A stretch of 60,000 nt of DNA from Bolinopsis microptera. Taxonomy: Eukaryota; Ctenophora; Tentaculata; Lobata; Bolinopsidae. A program made the translations under genes and the position numbers. Shown piece by piece: positions 23,450 to 34,776 of the stretch. Each line of letters begins with the position of its first letter. Position 1 is the stretch's first letter. The stretch covers positions 7,883,908 through 7,943,907 of the forward strand of contig NC_087082.1 of assembly GCF_026151205.1 (NCBI RefSeq), read 5' to 3'. The notes under the pieces are model-generated. The model saw nothing but the letters and a program-made list of their open reading frames with translations. It was not told where the DNA came from and ran no database searches.

Positions 23450-23700
23450 GTATTTTCGGACGCTGATTCCGAATCACCCCCCATGACATAGGGTTAAAAT
23501 GCTCCCCTGACGAGATATAGGCGAAAAACTGTCTCGATCACGTGATATGACCGTATAAGGAAGTTAGTCTAATTTCTCGTTAGGGTTAGGGTTTCAGCAT
23601 ATGCTTTTGTTAAGGATTGGGTTAGGGTTAGGGTTGGGATCAGATAAGAGGGTTAGGGTTTCGAATAGTCGTTCAGGACCAGCTAGAGAACGGGTTGAAA
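23450..23700 (+). repeat. Dispersed repeat with interstitial TTAGGG tracts
   Basis: It has TTTTCGGACGCTGATTCCGA, CCCCCCATGACATAGGGT, GCGAAAAACTGT and GATCACGTGA, then blocks of GGGTTAGGGTTAGGG. The same series, complementary, is at 54135-54350. The TTAGGG tracts are irregular and internal, so this is not a chromosome end. Confidence 0.75.
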
Positions 23701-23830
23701 AAGTCACGTGACAGTCGAGTGTAGAGTGATTAATTATCATCCAGATCGACAATAAGTATACTTATAGTTATAGTGGTGCCCACGCATATCATATGCGTTG
23801 GGGTTTAATATGTACACGTAGTCTATGACT

Positions 23831-24205
23831 TTGATAAATTCGGTACCAAAAGTTGTCTAAAAATGCGAATAAAATAATTCCACCGTCAACCGTGCAGCAA
23901 TTTTCGCTAAAAACGCTTCACGTCTTACGTCGTTTGGTCACCGCTCGCGCTTTTTCATTTTTGCAGTTTTTATAGTTTTTGGTCTATAGACACACTACGG
24001 ACTACACTCTGCAACCCCTTTTGAATTTGATCGCGCGCGGCCCCGGCCGGAGTGCACGCTTCGCGTGCACGAGAGATATACAACGTGTAGCAATACTTGC
24101 AATGTACAGGAGGCCCACATACAGCTCAACCTTATCGTGCTGCACGGTGAATTTGTATTATTCACACTTAGAGGAAACTTTTGGTACCAAATTTATCAAA
24201 ATCGG
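23831..24205. mobile_element. Possible foldback element with TTTGATAAATT ... GGTACCAAAAGT arms
   Basis: The left arm TTTGATAAATTCGGTACCAA (from 23831) is complementary to the right arm TTTTGGTACCAAATTTATCAAA (about 24178-24200). Inside is a GTGCACGCTTCGCGTGCAC hairpin and a segment (CTGCAACCCCTTTTGA ... GATCGCGCGCG) shared with 21265-21335. The frame 23979-24311 shows no known protein. Confidence 0.5.
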
Positions 24206-24669
24206 AGACAACAAATTCTGTGCCGACTCATGGCGCTTATTACATAGACTAATGACTAATGCGGCATATGACAAGGACCTTGTCAGGATTGTATCTCGGT
24301 GCCAGAATTAAGCCTACAAAATATATGATTTTAAACCTTCAGGGCCCAGCCCTTCCGCAAACATTTTAAAAATCCTCGGAGAATGATTAAGTGGAAACAC
24401 TATAAATGGGCGTAGTCACGAAAGTGAAATTGGTATTCTCATGAGAGCGACAAGGCTAGTATTTGATATCAGTGCAATCAGCTTTGGCACTCAGTGTGCC
24501 AACGGATTGTCATCCCTGAATACTCAGCATGACTGAGAGTGAGACTGGTTGTGAATTGAAAAACAAATAAAACACGCATTTGATATAAAACGAAAGCTGA
24601 TAAAATTTCTTCGCTGTTACTGTTAGAACTGACAATAATTGCATCCCTCTCAAAATCACCGCTCCATAC

Positions 24670-24765
24670 AACATATACTGATAGTATACACTAGTATATA
24701 GTATACATATAGTATACACTAGTATACATATAGTTACACTAGTATAACATATTTTCACAGTATAC
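24670..24765. repeat. Palindromic TAGTATACACTAGTATA simple repeat
   Basis: Several overlapping copies of AGTATACACTAGTATA, able to form many small hairpins. Confidence 0.75.
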
Positions 24766-25693
24766 CATTACCAACATTGCCTTAGCTTTTTATTTTAAGG
24801 GCAATGAAAAACCAAACCGCTTTAAGTTTATGGAACTGCATGCTTTTCTTTCGTTCACTTAAGAAATAACTAAAAATATAGTGCAATTTACCAGCAGATA
24901 ACACTGCACTGCGCGCTAACGCTGCACGTGCAACACAAGCCTGTTTTACAGAGTCTCTAAGCCCAGTAATAATATCAACCTGAATACTAATGGAGTACTT
25001 GTCATGGTTAAAAGCCCAAAGTACATTGAATCATGCTTGTGTGACCATCTCATATTTTTCAAAAATGTAGTAAAATATCCTTAAATTGTTTTTTTCCATA
25101 ATTAGTAAACGTATGATCTATTATACAATGAGAATGAGATAATCCTATCTTTTAATTTCAGGGTAGTGTGATGATAAATAAGATGATATTCTACTCATAT
25201 CAGGTTGATATGACTCCTGGATCGACGTCGGACTCAATATCCTAACTGTATTTTAGTGACAAATTCGGTGTCCCAGGAGTTCTAGCCAAATTGTTGTCAT
25301 TAACGCCTGTGAATTGTGCAATGAAAGAATTGAGATAAAACGTAGGAATGAACTGTAGTATTAGTTGTAAAGCAACACAAGCGTTAATGACTAACTAACC
25401 AATACATGGTACATTAGGAAACGTATCTTTATTATAAACGAAACCAATACAACTGTTCATGATTATAAACAAAACCGTTTATAAAGGTTGATGTTTCACT
25501 TCAAACTGTTTAGTATAATATCCATGGGGGTGAAACAAAAATCACGTAAAACAAACACAAAATCATCACGGTTTAGGAGCCTATATTATCACAGCATCAG
25601 CATAATATAAAGAAAAACAGATAAATTTTTCAATCGAACAGTTTTATCGGCGAAACTTAGACTACTTGTTTTACAGGAGAGTCACAGTTGAGC

Positions 25694-25985
25694 ATTTATC
25701 AGAATGCTCTAAAACAACCTCTCGCTTGCTCTCTATTTATCATGATGCTCTAAAACAACCTCTCACTCGCTCTTTATTTATCAGGATGCTCTAAAACAAC
25801 ATTTCACTCGCTCTCTATTTATCAGGATCCTCTAAAACAACCTCTCACTCACTCTCTATGTATCAGGATGCTCTAAAACAACCTCTCACTAGCTCTCTAT
25901 TTATCAGGATGCTCTAAAACAACATTTCACTCGCTCTCTATTTATCAGGATACTCTAAAACAATCTTCCACTCGCTCTTTCAATT
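25694..25985 (+). repeat. 41-bp minisatellite, about 7 copies
   Basis: Unit TTTATCAGGATGCTCTAAAA followed by CAACCTCTCACTCGCTCTCTA. Each unit holds a pyrimidine-rich tract ending TTTATCAG|GA, resembling a 3' splice site. No adjacent exon is recognised. Confidence 0.85.
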
Positions 25986-26352
25986 AAATATCTCAAAAAA
26001 GTAACTCTGTAAAACTTATTAATGCGAGACACTGTCTGTTATACTAAGAGCATGTCGCGTTCCCAGCCAGTATTACTAGATTATTACCAATACTATTTCT
26101 AGAGAAATGCCCAGAAAACTAGAAACCTAGTTCATTAATGGCCAGTATTCCCCGTCTTGCAATGTAGGGTCCTCCTCACATTATAAAAAGTTTCGCATTT
26201 TGAACTATGCGAGGCTTTTAAAGGCTATAGCATAAGCCGGGAATTGGAATACAAACTTATCAATTTACGACTTGAAATCGTGATGATAGATCAGCAAAAA
26301 TGTTACATTATAATTTGTTAGGCCAAAGATAGGAGGTCTAACATTTAAAGAC

Positions 26353-26905
26353 ACATGGTAAGAACTGGAGGTAGGACGCCTCTACTACAAACCCACATGA
26401 TAAGAGCTGGAGGTAGGACACCTCTACTACAAACCCACATGATAAGAGCTGGAGGTAGGACACCTCTACTACAAACCCACATGATAAGAGCTGGAGGTAT
26501 GACACCTCTACTACAAACCCACATGATAAGAGCTGGAGGTAGGACACCTCTACTACAAACCCACATGATAAGAGCTGGAGGTAGGACACCTCTACTACAA
26601 ACCCACATGATAAGAGCTGGAGGTAGGACACCTCTACTACAAACCCACATGATAAGAGCTGGAGGTAGGACACCTCTACTACAAACCCACATGATAAGAG
26701 CTGGAGGTAGGACACCTCTACTACAAACCCACATGATAAGAGCTGGAGGTAGGACACCTCTACTACAAACCCACATGATAAGAGCTGGAGGTAGGACACC
26801 TCTACTACAAACCCACATGATAAGAGCTGGAGGTAGGACACCTCTACTACAAACCCACATGATAAGAGCTGGAGGTAGGACACCTCTACTACAAACCCAC
26901 ACACA
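26353..26905. repeat. 42-bp minisatellite, about 13 nearly identical copies
   Basis: Unit AGAGCTGGAGGTAGGACACC followed by TCTACTACAAACCCACATGATA, with very few variants (for example TATGAC in the fourth copy), followed by a (CA)n run. Because 42 is a multiple of 3 and the unit lacks stops in several frames, long ORFs appear on both strands; I do not read these as genes. GAGGT/ACCTC within the unit can form a hairpin. Confidence 0.95.
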
Positions 26906-27364
26906 CACACACCCCATCTTCCTCTCGCTCTTCGGCTGCCAAATTTTGGCGTCTCGTTAAAAGATAATCAAATACGATGTCGTTGTCTCCTTCTCTCCTT
27001 GAATAAACAAAGAACATACTCTAAATTAACAGTTTATCAGTGCACACAGCATGTAGCCAAACGCTCATTGCCCTTATCTTGTCTGAGTTGAAATAAAAGA
27101 ATTGCCGATAAGCATTCAAAATTCTGATATATTATCAAGCAATGCTTTGGCTATATCAAAGGAGCCAACACTGCAATCTAAGATTGATGTGCAATCTAAG
27201 GACTATGTCATTCGGCTACCACATAGTCCGTGTGCACGTGACCACTTGAAGTTATCTCAGCCGAACTGTATTCGCAATATATTATATATTAGGATACACT
27301 GTAGGCAAACAAACTTTCTAGGTTAACTATGTTATTAAAACCTCCGAGGTTAATATACAATAAC

Positions 27365-27475
27365 ATCATAGCTCCACTACGCTCGGTTATCTCGTGACTG
27401 TTACCATGGTAACGAAGTAGTAGTAGTAGTAAATGTTTGGCTTAAAGTCACGTGGTACCGAGGAGTGGAGCTATG
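27365..27475. mobile_element. Small foldback element, about 110 bp
   Basis: ATCATAGCTCCACT ... CTCGGT ... CGTGAC on the left is matched by complementary GTCACG ... ACCGAG ... AGTGGAGCTATGAT on the right. The centre contains GTTACCATGGTAAC and a (GTA)n run. Confidence 0.7.
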
Positions 27476-29449
27476 ATACAGTTAAATAACATTAGGATTA
27501 AGATAAGACCCGTCTAACCCGAGATAGGATATTTAGAGTTTAAATACTTGCCATTTTCGGAAGGGATGTATAAAAACTTGTTAACTACGAAAATAAAAAC
27601 TTATCATTTTGGGGCACTGGATCTGATGATAAAACCCAAAAACGGCAAGATTTTAAATTAAACCCGCTACTCTAAAAAATGGTGGAAAATAATCTAAAAT
27701 GTTTTTAAGAAGGGTAAAAACATTAGTAAGTTGATATGGGCAGCTTTTGTTTAATACTTTTACAACAGACCTCTTTATTTATAGCATACCCGTATTATTA
27801 GAGGAGTGAGTACACAATCAATAAATAGCAAAAACCTAATAAATGAGAAAAACTTTCAAACTTAAATTCTAAAACTAAGTTTTTATTGCTAGGTATCAAA
27901 ACACTACAGGAATAATTTGTATCTACAATCCCAATCGATCACCTTCATACTATTAACAATGATTAAGGTATTCTCCAAAAAAGGGAGGGAAAATGGCCAT
28001 TTTTGCCAATGAAATGAGCTAAAATATCATGATGATCGAAAGGGAATTATACGATTTTGAGAAACAGTTGATTATTAATTTCTACAACTTACTTTGGTGT
28101 GGGTTCTCTACAAAGAATAAATGTAACAAATTGCCAGATGGTGCCAGACTGGGCTGCTATATGGTGTCAAATGGAAGTAACACTTCACATCCGACCTTGT
28201 AGATCGGGTTACCGAATGTGCTGACAAATCTACCGGGTCATTGGTAGCGGACCAGGAGCTGATCGATTGTAACGGTCACCTGATAGGGCGATAGCCACCA
28301 CAGGTACTGACTACTTTAAACTATGTTACTAGCCAACAGAAAAAATCTCAAAGTTCATCCATTTGACACCATAGTATACTGCTATCTGACAAAACTAAGT
28401 CGTATCAATATATATCATATAAACATAAAATATGTAATTTTCACGGTGGCACTTAATACAAAATATTGTTTTCTTTCAGCCATCTTTAGGCGGAAACCAG
28501 GATTAGGCACGATCGAGTTTCAGCCGCCGATCTGAATAATGAACTCCGTGATTACCATTGAACGAGCGTGATTTTTTGGGTGCGTATCGAAATTCATCCA
28601 AAAATTTATGGCCGGTTCAGGAGAAGTTTTTCAGTCCAGTCCTTATCAAATTATATAAAAATGCTGCCAATGAAATCAAATTAGAATTGTGCTTGAAACC
28701 AGACGGTGCTGGCCACCTAGTCTCCGCCACGTGATCCCTATAACATCTAGAAAGTTCCTTTATTTAGCGGCTGAAACTTATTGTACCATATCTCTCTCGT
28801 GCTATTTTATAATATTAATGTTAACATCATCAATCTTCAAACATAGATTTAGTGTAATTTTGTGGGGATTTATAATATGTATCTGTAAAATAAATCATAG
28901 CTATCTAGTTTGTACCGTGAGGTTCTGTCCAACTGTATATGCTACTACAACAATGGGAGAAAATTAAATCGCGAACTTTTACTAAAAGTAATGGAATAAA
29001 CGCCCGTACAGTTGTTACAAATCCAATCTAAATCACATGTGAGTCACGTGACAAGTATTTATCACGCGACAAGGAGTTATCACGTGACCCACCACACTTA
29101 ATAACGAATTTGCAACAACATCCAATCCGGGCAGATAATATCTTCCACTGTTAACCTGCCTATTTAACCACACTTTTTATTTCTCCTTCTTACTAAACAT
29201 TACTCATCCTCAACACAACAACTCACCAATCAAATGCCGGACATCAGAACATGGTCGGAAGCCGCTGCCATCAAAAACCGACGACTTTGACAAGCCGCCG
29301 AGTTTTAATATAAAATTCAGCTACTCGCGACGTTGGAATTTGACTGGTGGTCGTAAGGGTGAAAATGTGGTGTTGCCTAGTTGAAGAAGATATCGACTCT
29401 AAAACCGTACCTGGTCTCTTCGCAAACTGTTATGGATTGGATAGGAGAT

Positions 29450-29565
29450 GTTGTGACGTCACTAGCTAAAGTACCGACGTCACGAAATTGTGATGTTCAC
29501 GGAATATAGTGATGACATCACAGAGTTGTGATGACGTCACGCGAGAATGCTGACGTCATCGGCAG
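29450..29565. promoter_or_regulatory. Cluster of five CRE-like TGACGTCA palindromes
   Basis: Within about 115 bp: TGTGACGTCACT, CCGACGTCACG, GTGATGACATCACAG, GTGATGACGTCACGC and GCTGACGTCATCGG. These match the CREB/ATF-type site. Two more lie at 32309-32336. It may be a regulatory element for the minus-strand gene at 29951-31080 or for an unseen neighbour; function is inference. Confidence 0.5.
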
Positions 29566-29950
29566 GATAAGTTTCGTTCTTTCGTTCAACCTTCGGTAAT
29601 AAACCGGTTTAGGACCCTCTAATGTCTCTTTTTGTTTTTGTTAGAGGATGAACCTGAAAAAGAAATGCTACAAAACTAATTGATGTACATAGTAAACAGT
29701 CCATTCATATGTCATATTAAGATCTCACAGAAAATTACTTATAATCATTATCTAAAACAAGTAGTACTAAGTAAAAGTCTCAGCCATTCCTTAACATATT
29801 TTTAACAGCTTATTTTTATTAAACGAACCAAAAATTGACTGCCCCACAATCCACATGGTACAGGTGGAGCACCTTTTTGCTAACTTTGCAAATCATTACC
29901 CAATTTATATAATTAACATATAATTAACATATCTAAAACCACAAGCTGAC

Positions 29951-31080
29951 CTGGTTTGTTGCGTTTAACATACTCCATAGCCTTCTGACTGTCCACGATT
30001 GATATCAAAACTCGTAACAGCTCATTATCATCGGCATCCTTCCCTCGTGTCTGAATTGCTTTCTGCGCTAACTTCTCATCGTAACCCAACCTATTGGACA
30101 GGGTAAAGAGGGTTAGTAGTTGTAGGATAGTTGTAAGTTCGAGGAGTTTGTTTTCTTGCTCGATCAAGATTCAACCTATAACATATGAAGTTGTCAGGTT
30201 TATAAATATTAGATGGTTAAAAGGTATCATACCTTTTGGTACTCTCCAATATTTCCAGCGTCAAAATCAGTCGCATTTTTAACAGCAGTTAAAACTGGCC
30301 AGTAAAAAGAGAGCATATTGAAAACCGGCCAGTAAGATTCAAGAGAAATTTATGTGTTTAGTGAGGATTGTCATGATAAACGAATCCTATAATTTGTAAT
30401 TTGGCGATGGCAAATTCTCGGGGAACCGTTTAAGTTTACCGTCCAACAGTTTAAAGTGCTGTATGTTGGGAACTGTGATCAGCTTATACTGTTATAGTGC
30501 TAAAGTGTTATAGTACTAGCATATTCTATAAGGGGAGTATTTATAGTACAGGCAGTGGCTCACACTCTGTTGATTTGAGGTCTCTCAACCTTACCTAGTT
30601 GAGTGTGTCTCACAACCAAGCACATTGCCTAGAAGTCCGGCGTTATGTATTATAATGATCCTGGACCTAAGTGGCAAGTAGCTCTATATAAAAACTTTTT
30701 AAAAAATTGTACATATCCCTGGAACCATTCCAAACTTCTCAAATTTCGTTTCTGAGAATATAACTTTGCCAAGATGTCGAATTCAGTGGAAAATGGCCAT
30801 CTTTAAAATTGATATCACGTCAGCTCCTTAACCATTCCTGGACAAAGCCACATCGTAGTATTTTCATTTTAGATTATACATACTAAATTAAACGTTTTGG
30901 GAAGCTTAGATTTAAAAACCCTTTTAACAGTTATCAACAGTATTGCAAAATGAGAAGTTAAATCATTAATATTTCACCTAAATATAGATAAATAGAAATG
31001 AAAGCAACAATATTAGTCTTACCTTTTCGCGTACGCAATGAAAGGGTGCGACATATTTACATAACTATCCCCCCGTCTTC
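29951..31080 (-). CDS. Two exons resembling Regnase/ZC3H12 N-terminal domain (partial gene)
   Basis: Exon 31080-31023 follows TTATTTTCCAG and encodes YVNMSHPFIAYAK. Exon 30090-29951 follows a pyrimidine tract and encodes RLGYDEKLAQKAIQ then DADDNELLRVLI, ending at a CAG|GTCAGC donor. The phases join exactly (AG + G gives Arg). The pattern 'hydrophobic, LGY(S/A)E..., (L)G.(D/E)A..N.LL.ELI' is that of the small helical domain preceding the NYN/PIN-like ribonuclease domain of ZC3H12 proteins, which degrade inflammatory and other mRNAs. The NYN domain and CCCH finger are not found in this window, so the gene is incomplete or continues in exons I could not recognise. The assignment rests on this short stretch only. 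Confidence 0.45.
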
Positions 31081-32355
31081 CTGGAAAATAAGTGGTAAGA
31101 AGGAAGTAATATTCTAGTATGTAATAATATTAATATAGTATATAATAATATTAATATAGTAATATAGTCTATCATCTCCATAGCAAAATATCTTATCATT
31201 TATCTGAAATGAAGTCAAAGTACAGGGTACAGTATTCACAACAAAATTATCACGTACAAGGTGCATTGCCAAGTAATTGCAACAGCTTTAAGAAACAACA
31301 AAAGAACAAAGCAGTTGTCTGCACATACATCACAGCAACACATTAAAATAAGAATACCACAACTAAATAGCAGAGATAAAAACTGATCCTATAAATACTA
31401 TATACTATACTACTACTATAATACTCCACGCTGTGTAATATCTGCTTAATTAGTACTAACCCTCAATGTTACGATCGAACAGTACAACTAAAAGAAGGTT
31501 CGGTTCACTAAATAATTACGTTCCGAAATTAAAGAAGGTATAATTACAAATCCATGGCAAAATCTCAACGTACAAAACAAAAGGCTGCAAGGAAATTGAC
31601 ATTTTGGTGGGTGTATTTTGTTATTGCAACATTCTGGACATAGCGGAATGTGTCCGGAATGTGTCCGGAATGTGGGAGCAAAGAAAGTCACACGTGAAGT
31701 GGACACAGAGATTATTCCACAGCAATAATCCCACCTACACTCTACTAGTTTACAGGTGCCGCGAGGTGAGCCCTCTAGCTTCGCTCTAGTTTATTTTAAC
31801 ATGAGTTTAAAAGAATAAAATGTCTGAAATTCAAGATAAGAAAGAAGAAGTCGTGGAAAAATCGACTGTAATGAAGTTTTAATTGGAGTAGGGGAATACA
31901 GTATAACTGGTTAGACACACTGTGTTAATGTTGGTAACTTGACGGCCCCTAAAACAAAACGAGGGGGCTGCAGACTGGTAATGAATCACAGAAGAAAATG
32001 CAATCAAAAACTACACGCAAATTTAATTATGTGATAAGGAAGCAAGCTGGAACGAGATGGTACTAAATCAAAACTGATGGGAAATATGGGGAGTTTTGAA
32101 TTTCAGTGCGGCATGTACAAGTTGTGAGGTTAGGGATCATCAAAATTAATGTCATCCAATATTGGGAGTTGTCCTGATTGATATCAAACAAGTATTGAGG
32201 ATTCCCCACTTAATATTCAAGAAGCGCAACAAAATCTATAGAGACAGGGCCAAGACTAAACGTAAAAGGAAAACAGGACTGAGGGCAGATATTGCTTGAT
32301 GAAGGTGTGACGTCACACCACGTGTTATGACGTCATGAAGGGGTGGCCAATATAG

Positions 32356-32616
32356 TTAAGTACGTGAGGAGGTTTTTGCAGCGGAACTAAAATGTGATGC
32401 CAATAACCCGCAATATGTACTAGATCTGCAGTTTTTAGCAAATCTGGATGCATTCCGTTGAGTTGTGAAATTGGCCTGATATTGGAGAAATTGTTCTGAA
32501 TATTGTGGTAGCCATTGCTCGATATTACCAATTGTGTCATTGAGCACCAAAGCGGAGACTGACGCCATGTTGGTGAGTAGCAATATATACCCAGTAAGGG
32601 AAATGGGGGGACCCAA
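32356..32616 (-). other. Unassigned minus-strand ORF
   Basis: An open frame of 86 codons with mixed composition (MGPPISLTGYILLL..., LVLNDTIGNIEQWLPQ). It overlaps another open minus frame (32325-32651). I do not recognise it and see no clear splice partners. It might be an exon of the gene at 29951-31080 or chance. Confidence 0.15.
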
Positions 32617-33139
32617 TAATACCTAATATAGATCAACTGCAGGGACTTCATGGCAATGTCATAGTGTGTGGTTAGTGGATATGGAATATTGCAAAGTATT
32701 CCAAGGATTAATGGTCAGTGGCGGGCAGCGGCAACAAAAAATGCATATTTTGTCTTCTGTACACAGATTTATTTTTACCTTAGGGGCCATCCATAAATTA
32801 CATCGTCAAACAAGTGAGAAGGGGTTTCCGATTTATCGACTTTCGACGACGATGGGGAGAGGGCCGTGGGGATTGGTTCAAAACGACGTCGGCATAATTA
32901 ACGTCTAAAATCTGAAAGTGAAATATGGTGACTGATCTAACATAGCTTCCGTCAATCTGGAAATGGCCTGACACTCTCGAAAAGTACAACTGGTACTATT
33001 ATTGGAATCGAAGGTGAAGGAGTTTTCTAAAATTAAAAACAGGGGACGATAGGGGAGGCGGGGTTCAAAAATAAGTCAAGTTCACTGACGTTATTGTGGC
33101 TCCTTAGCTTTAAATAGACACCCTTTTTACCCTTTCTAT

Positions 33140-33255
33140 CTTCTCGTGAGTGTTGGGGGGGGGGGGGGGGGGGGTGTAACCCAAAAAAACCCAAAAAAAC
33201 CCAATCCCAGTATGACCTTTTTCAGGGTAGGAGTTGGGTTTTTTTGGGTTTTTTA
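33140..33255. mobile_element. Small inverted-repeat element with AACCCAAAAAAACCC ends
   Basis: Poly-G, then GTAACCCAAAAAAACCC, CCCAATCCCAGTATGACC, GGGTAGGAGTTGGGTTTTTT and a closing GGGTTTTTT. The two halves are mutually complementary. A relative in the opposite overall layout is at 36325-36418. Confidence 0.7.
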
Positions 33256-33558
33256 CAAATTTTTCATTTGAAGGAAATAAAATCATGTAGGCACCTAGCA
33301 AAACAATTATCAGTACAACATCACTGTTGTTGTTCATCACTACAACATCACAATAGATATAATCGCTTAAATATCACCCAAAAGCAGTATTTTATTCACT
33401 GATGTGCTCAGAAGAAGTTGGCCATCCAGATATGATATCAGCCATATGTAATGCTCACTTCGATGGCCATGGCAAATTGAGTTAGTAGGGACGCAACTCA
33501 CTGATGACCCCAACCCTGACCGCAACCGGTACGAGAGGAATAAAGCCTTTCGTCTCAC

Positions 33559-33623
33559 CTTCACGATCTCTGTTTCCGTTTTCCTGATCATCCGCTGAAC
33601 GAGAAACCATGCTCTATCTCCAA
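33559..33623 (-). CDS. Candidate exon of an unidentified minus-strand gene
   Basis: Bounded by TTCTTTCAG and GTGAGA, the exon encodes GDRAWFLVQRMIRKTETE followed by IVK and ends in phase 0. It does not join directly to the exon at 31080 (phase mismatch), so another exon would be needed if they belong together. No family is recognised. Confidence 0.3.
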
Positions 33624-33739
33624 CTGAAAGAATCTTGCAGTTACCATCAGCTGCGTGATCACATGTGATATTAAGTGATATCTTCGCTTGTTTATGGCCC
33701 TGGAGTCGCTAAAATCTTGACTGGGATGGCATTCAATCT

Positions 33740-34141
33740 CGCCCTCCATTGAGGCAAACCTCAACAGCCGTATCATGATGCAGAGCATCACCATACACAG
33801 TTACTATTTTCGCCCATTCCTCTGATGAGTCAATATCCTCCACTTCCTCTTCTTTATCATCTGTTTCCGCTTCGTCACTCTCTGCTCCGTCAGAAGATGG
33901 TTGGAAAGCCTCTCCTTCAAAGTTACAGTGTTCTTATCGCATCATCAAAATTTTTACAAGTAGGCAGGTGGTCTTTCAATGGTTGTGTGAAGCTTAGGTG
34001 GCCCAAGGCGTCACCGCTGGATAGAAGCTGGGTGGAAGCCCTGGTCTGATGTGAGGCTCCCAGAACTTTGAAAAGGGGTATCCTGCTGGTGCCCTCTTCC
34101 AGACACTCATCGGACAGCATGATGAAAGCCACTACCTCCAC
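33740..34141 (-). other. Coding-like segment, unidentified, possibly broken
   Basis: One frame (34141-33926) reads VVAFIMLSDECLEEGTSR, FKVLGAS, then SFTQPLKDHLP. A second frame (about 33930-33750) gives an acidic stretch AESDEAETDDKEEEVEDIDS followed by EEWAKIVTVYGDALHHD. Both look like protein, but they are in different frames without a clear intron. It could be an acidic-linker exon plus a neighbouring element, or a decayed transposon ORF. Confidence 0.3.
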
Positions 34142-34776
34142 GTGGTGAAGACTGGATACTGGACAGGGGGTCCAGGCTAAAGGCAGGACGGTCGACGGGA
34201 GACATTGAGCCCCGGAAGTTCAATAATTTGATCTATTGACTCCTTAACTCTTGGTCTACAAGAGGCTTTGAGACTCGTAAATCTTTACTGTGGATTGCAC
34301 AGTAGCTAAAGAGGTGTTGGCTGTTACCCTGTTCAACCTAGTCTACTATGACCCAGCTAGACTGGACCACACTCTGGTAGTCAGGATACGGCTCCCTATG
34401 CCCGGGGTACCGGGTAACGAGGTAGTCAGGGGAAGGGTTAGTCCCCGCTAAAGTGTAGCTCTGTTCTCACTCTAACCTCCTTATGCTTTGGGATAAAATC
34501 GGAAAGTCCCACACTGGAGCAGGTGACGATTGGGTAAGGATTACAACTGATGCTGTTTGGTAGAAAAAGGAAGTGTCACATTTGTCTTGTATAGCATATG
34601 TTCGTGCAATTACATGCTCAAGATACCCAAGATATTATGGTGAGAGTTAAAGATGGCTTTTGTTCAAGCGGATTGCCTTAACCTTTTACTCTTTTAGTGG
34701 CGCAAGAGTTAAGAACACAATCCACTGCCAATGTGCAAGGGACTGCACAGGATTGTGAGCCAACTGAAAAGTCAAG

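Noticed and set aside
23577-23670. Chromosome end or fusion point from TTAGGG tracts
   Set aside because: The tracts are short, irregular and belong to a dispersed repeat with a second copy at 54135.
25694-26905. CRISPR-like arrays
   Set aside because: Repeats are contiguous tandem units without unique spacers, in an animal genome.
26338-26960. Three overlapping ORFs of about 190-200 codons
   Set aside because: They are reading frames through a 42-bp tandem repeat; openness on both strands follows from the unit lacking stops.
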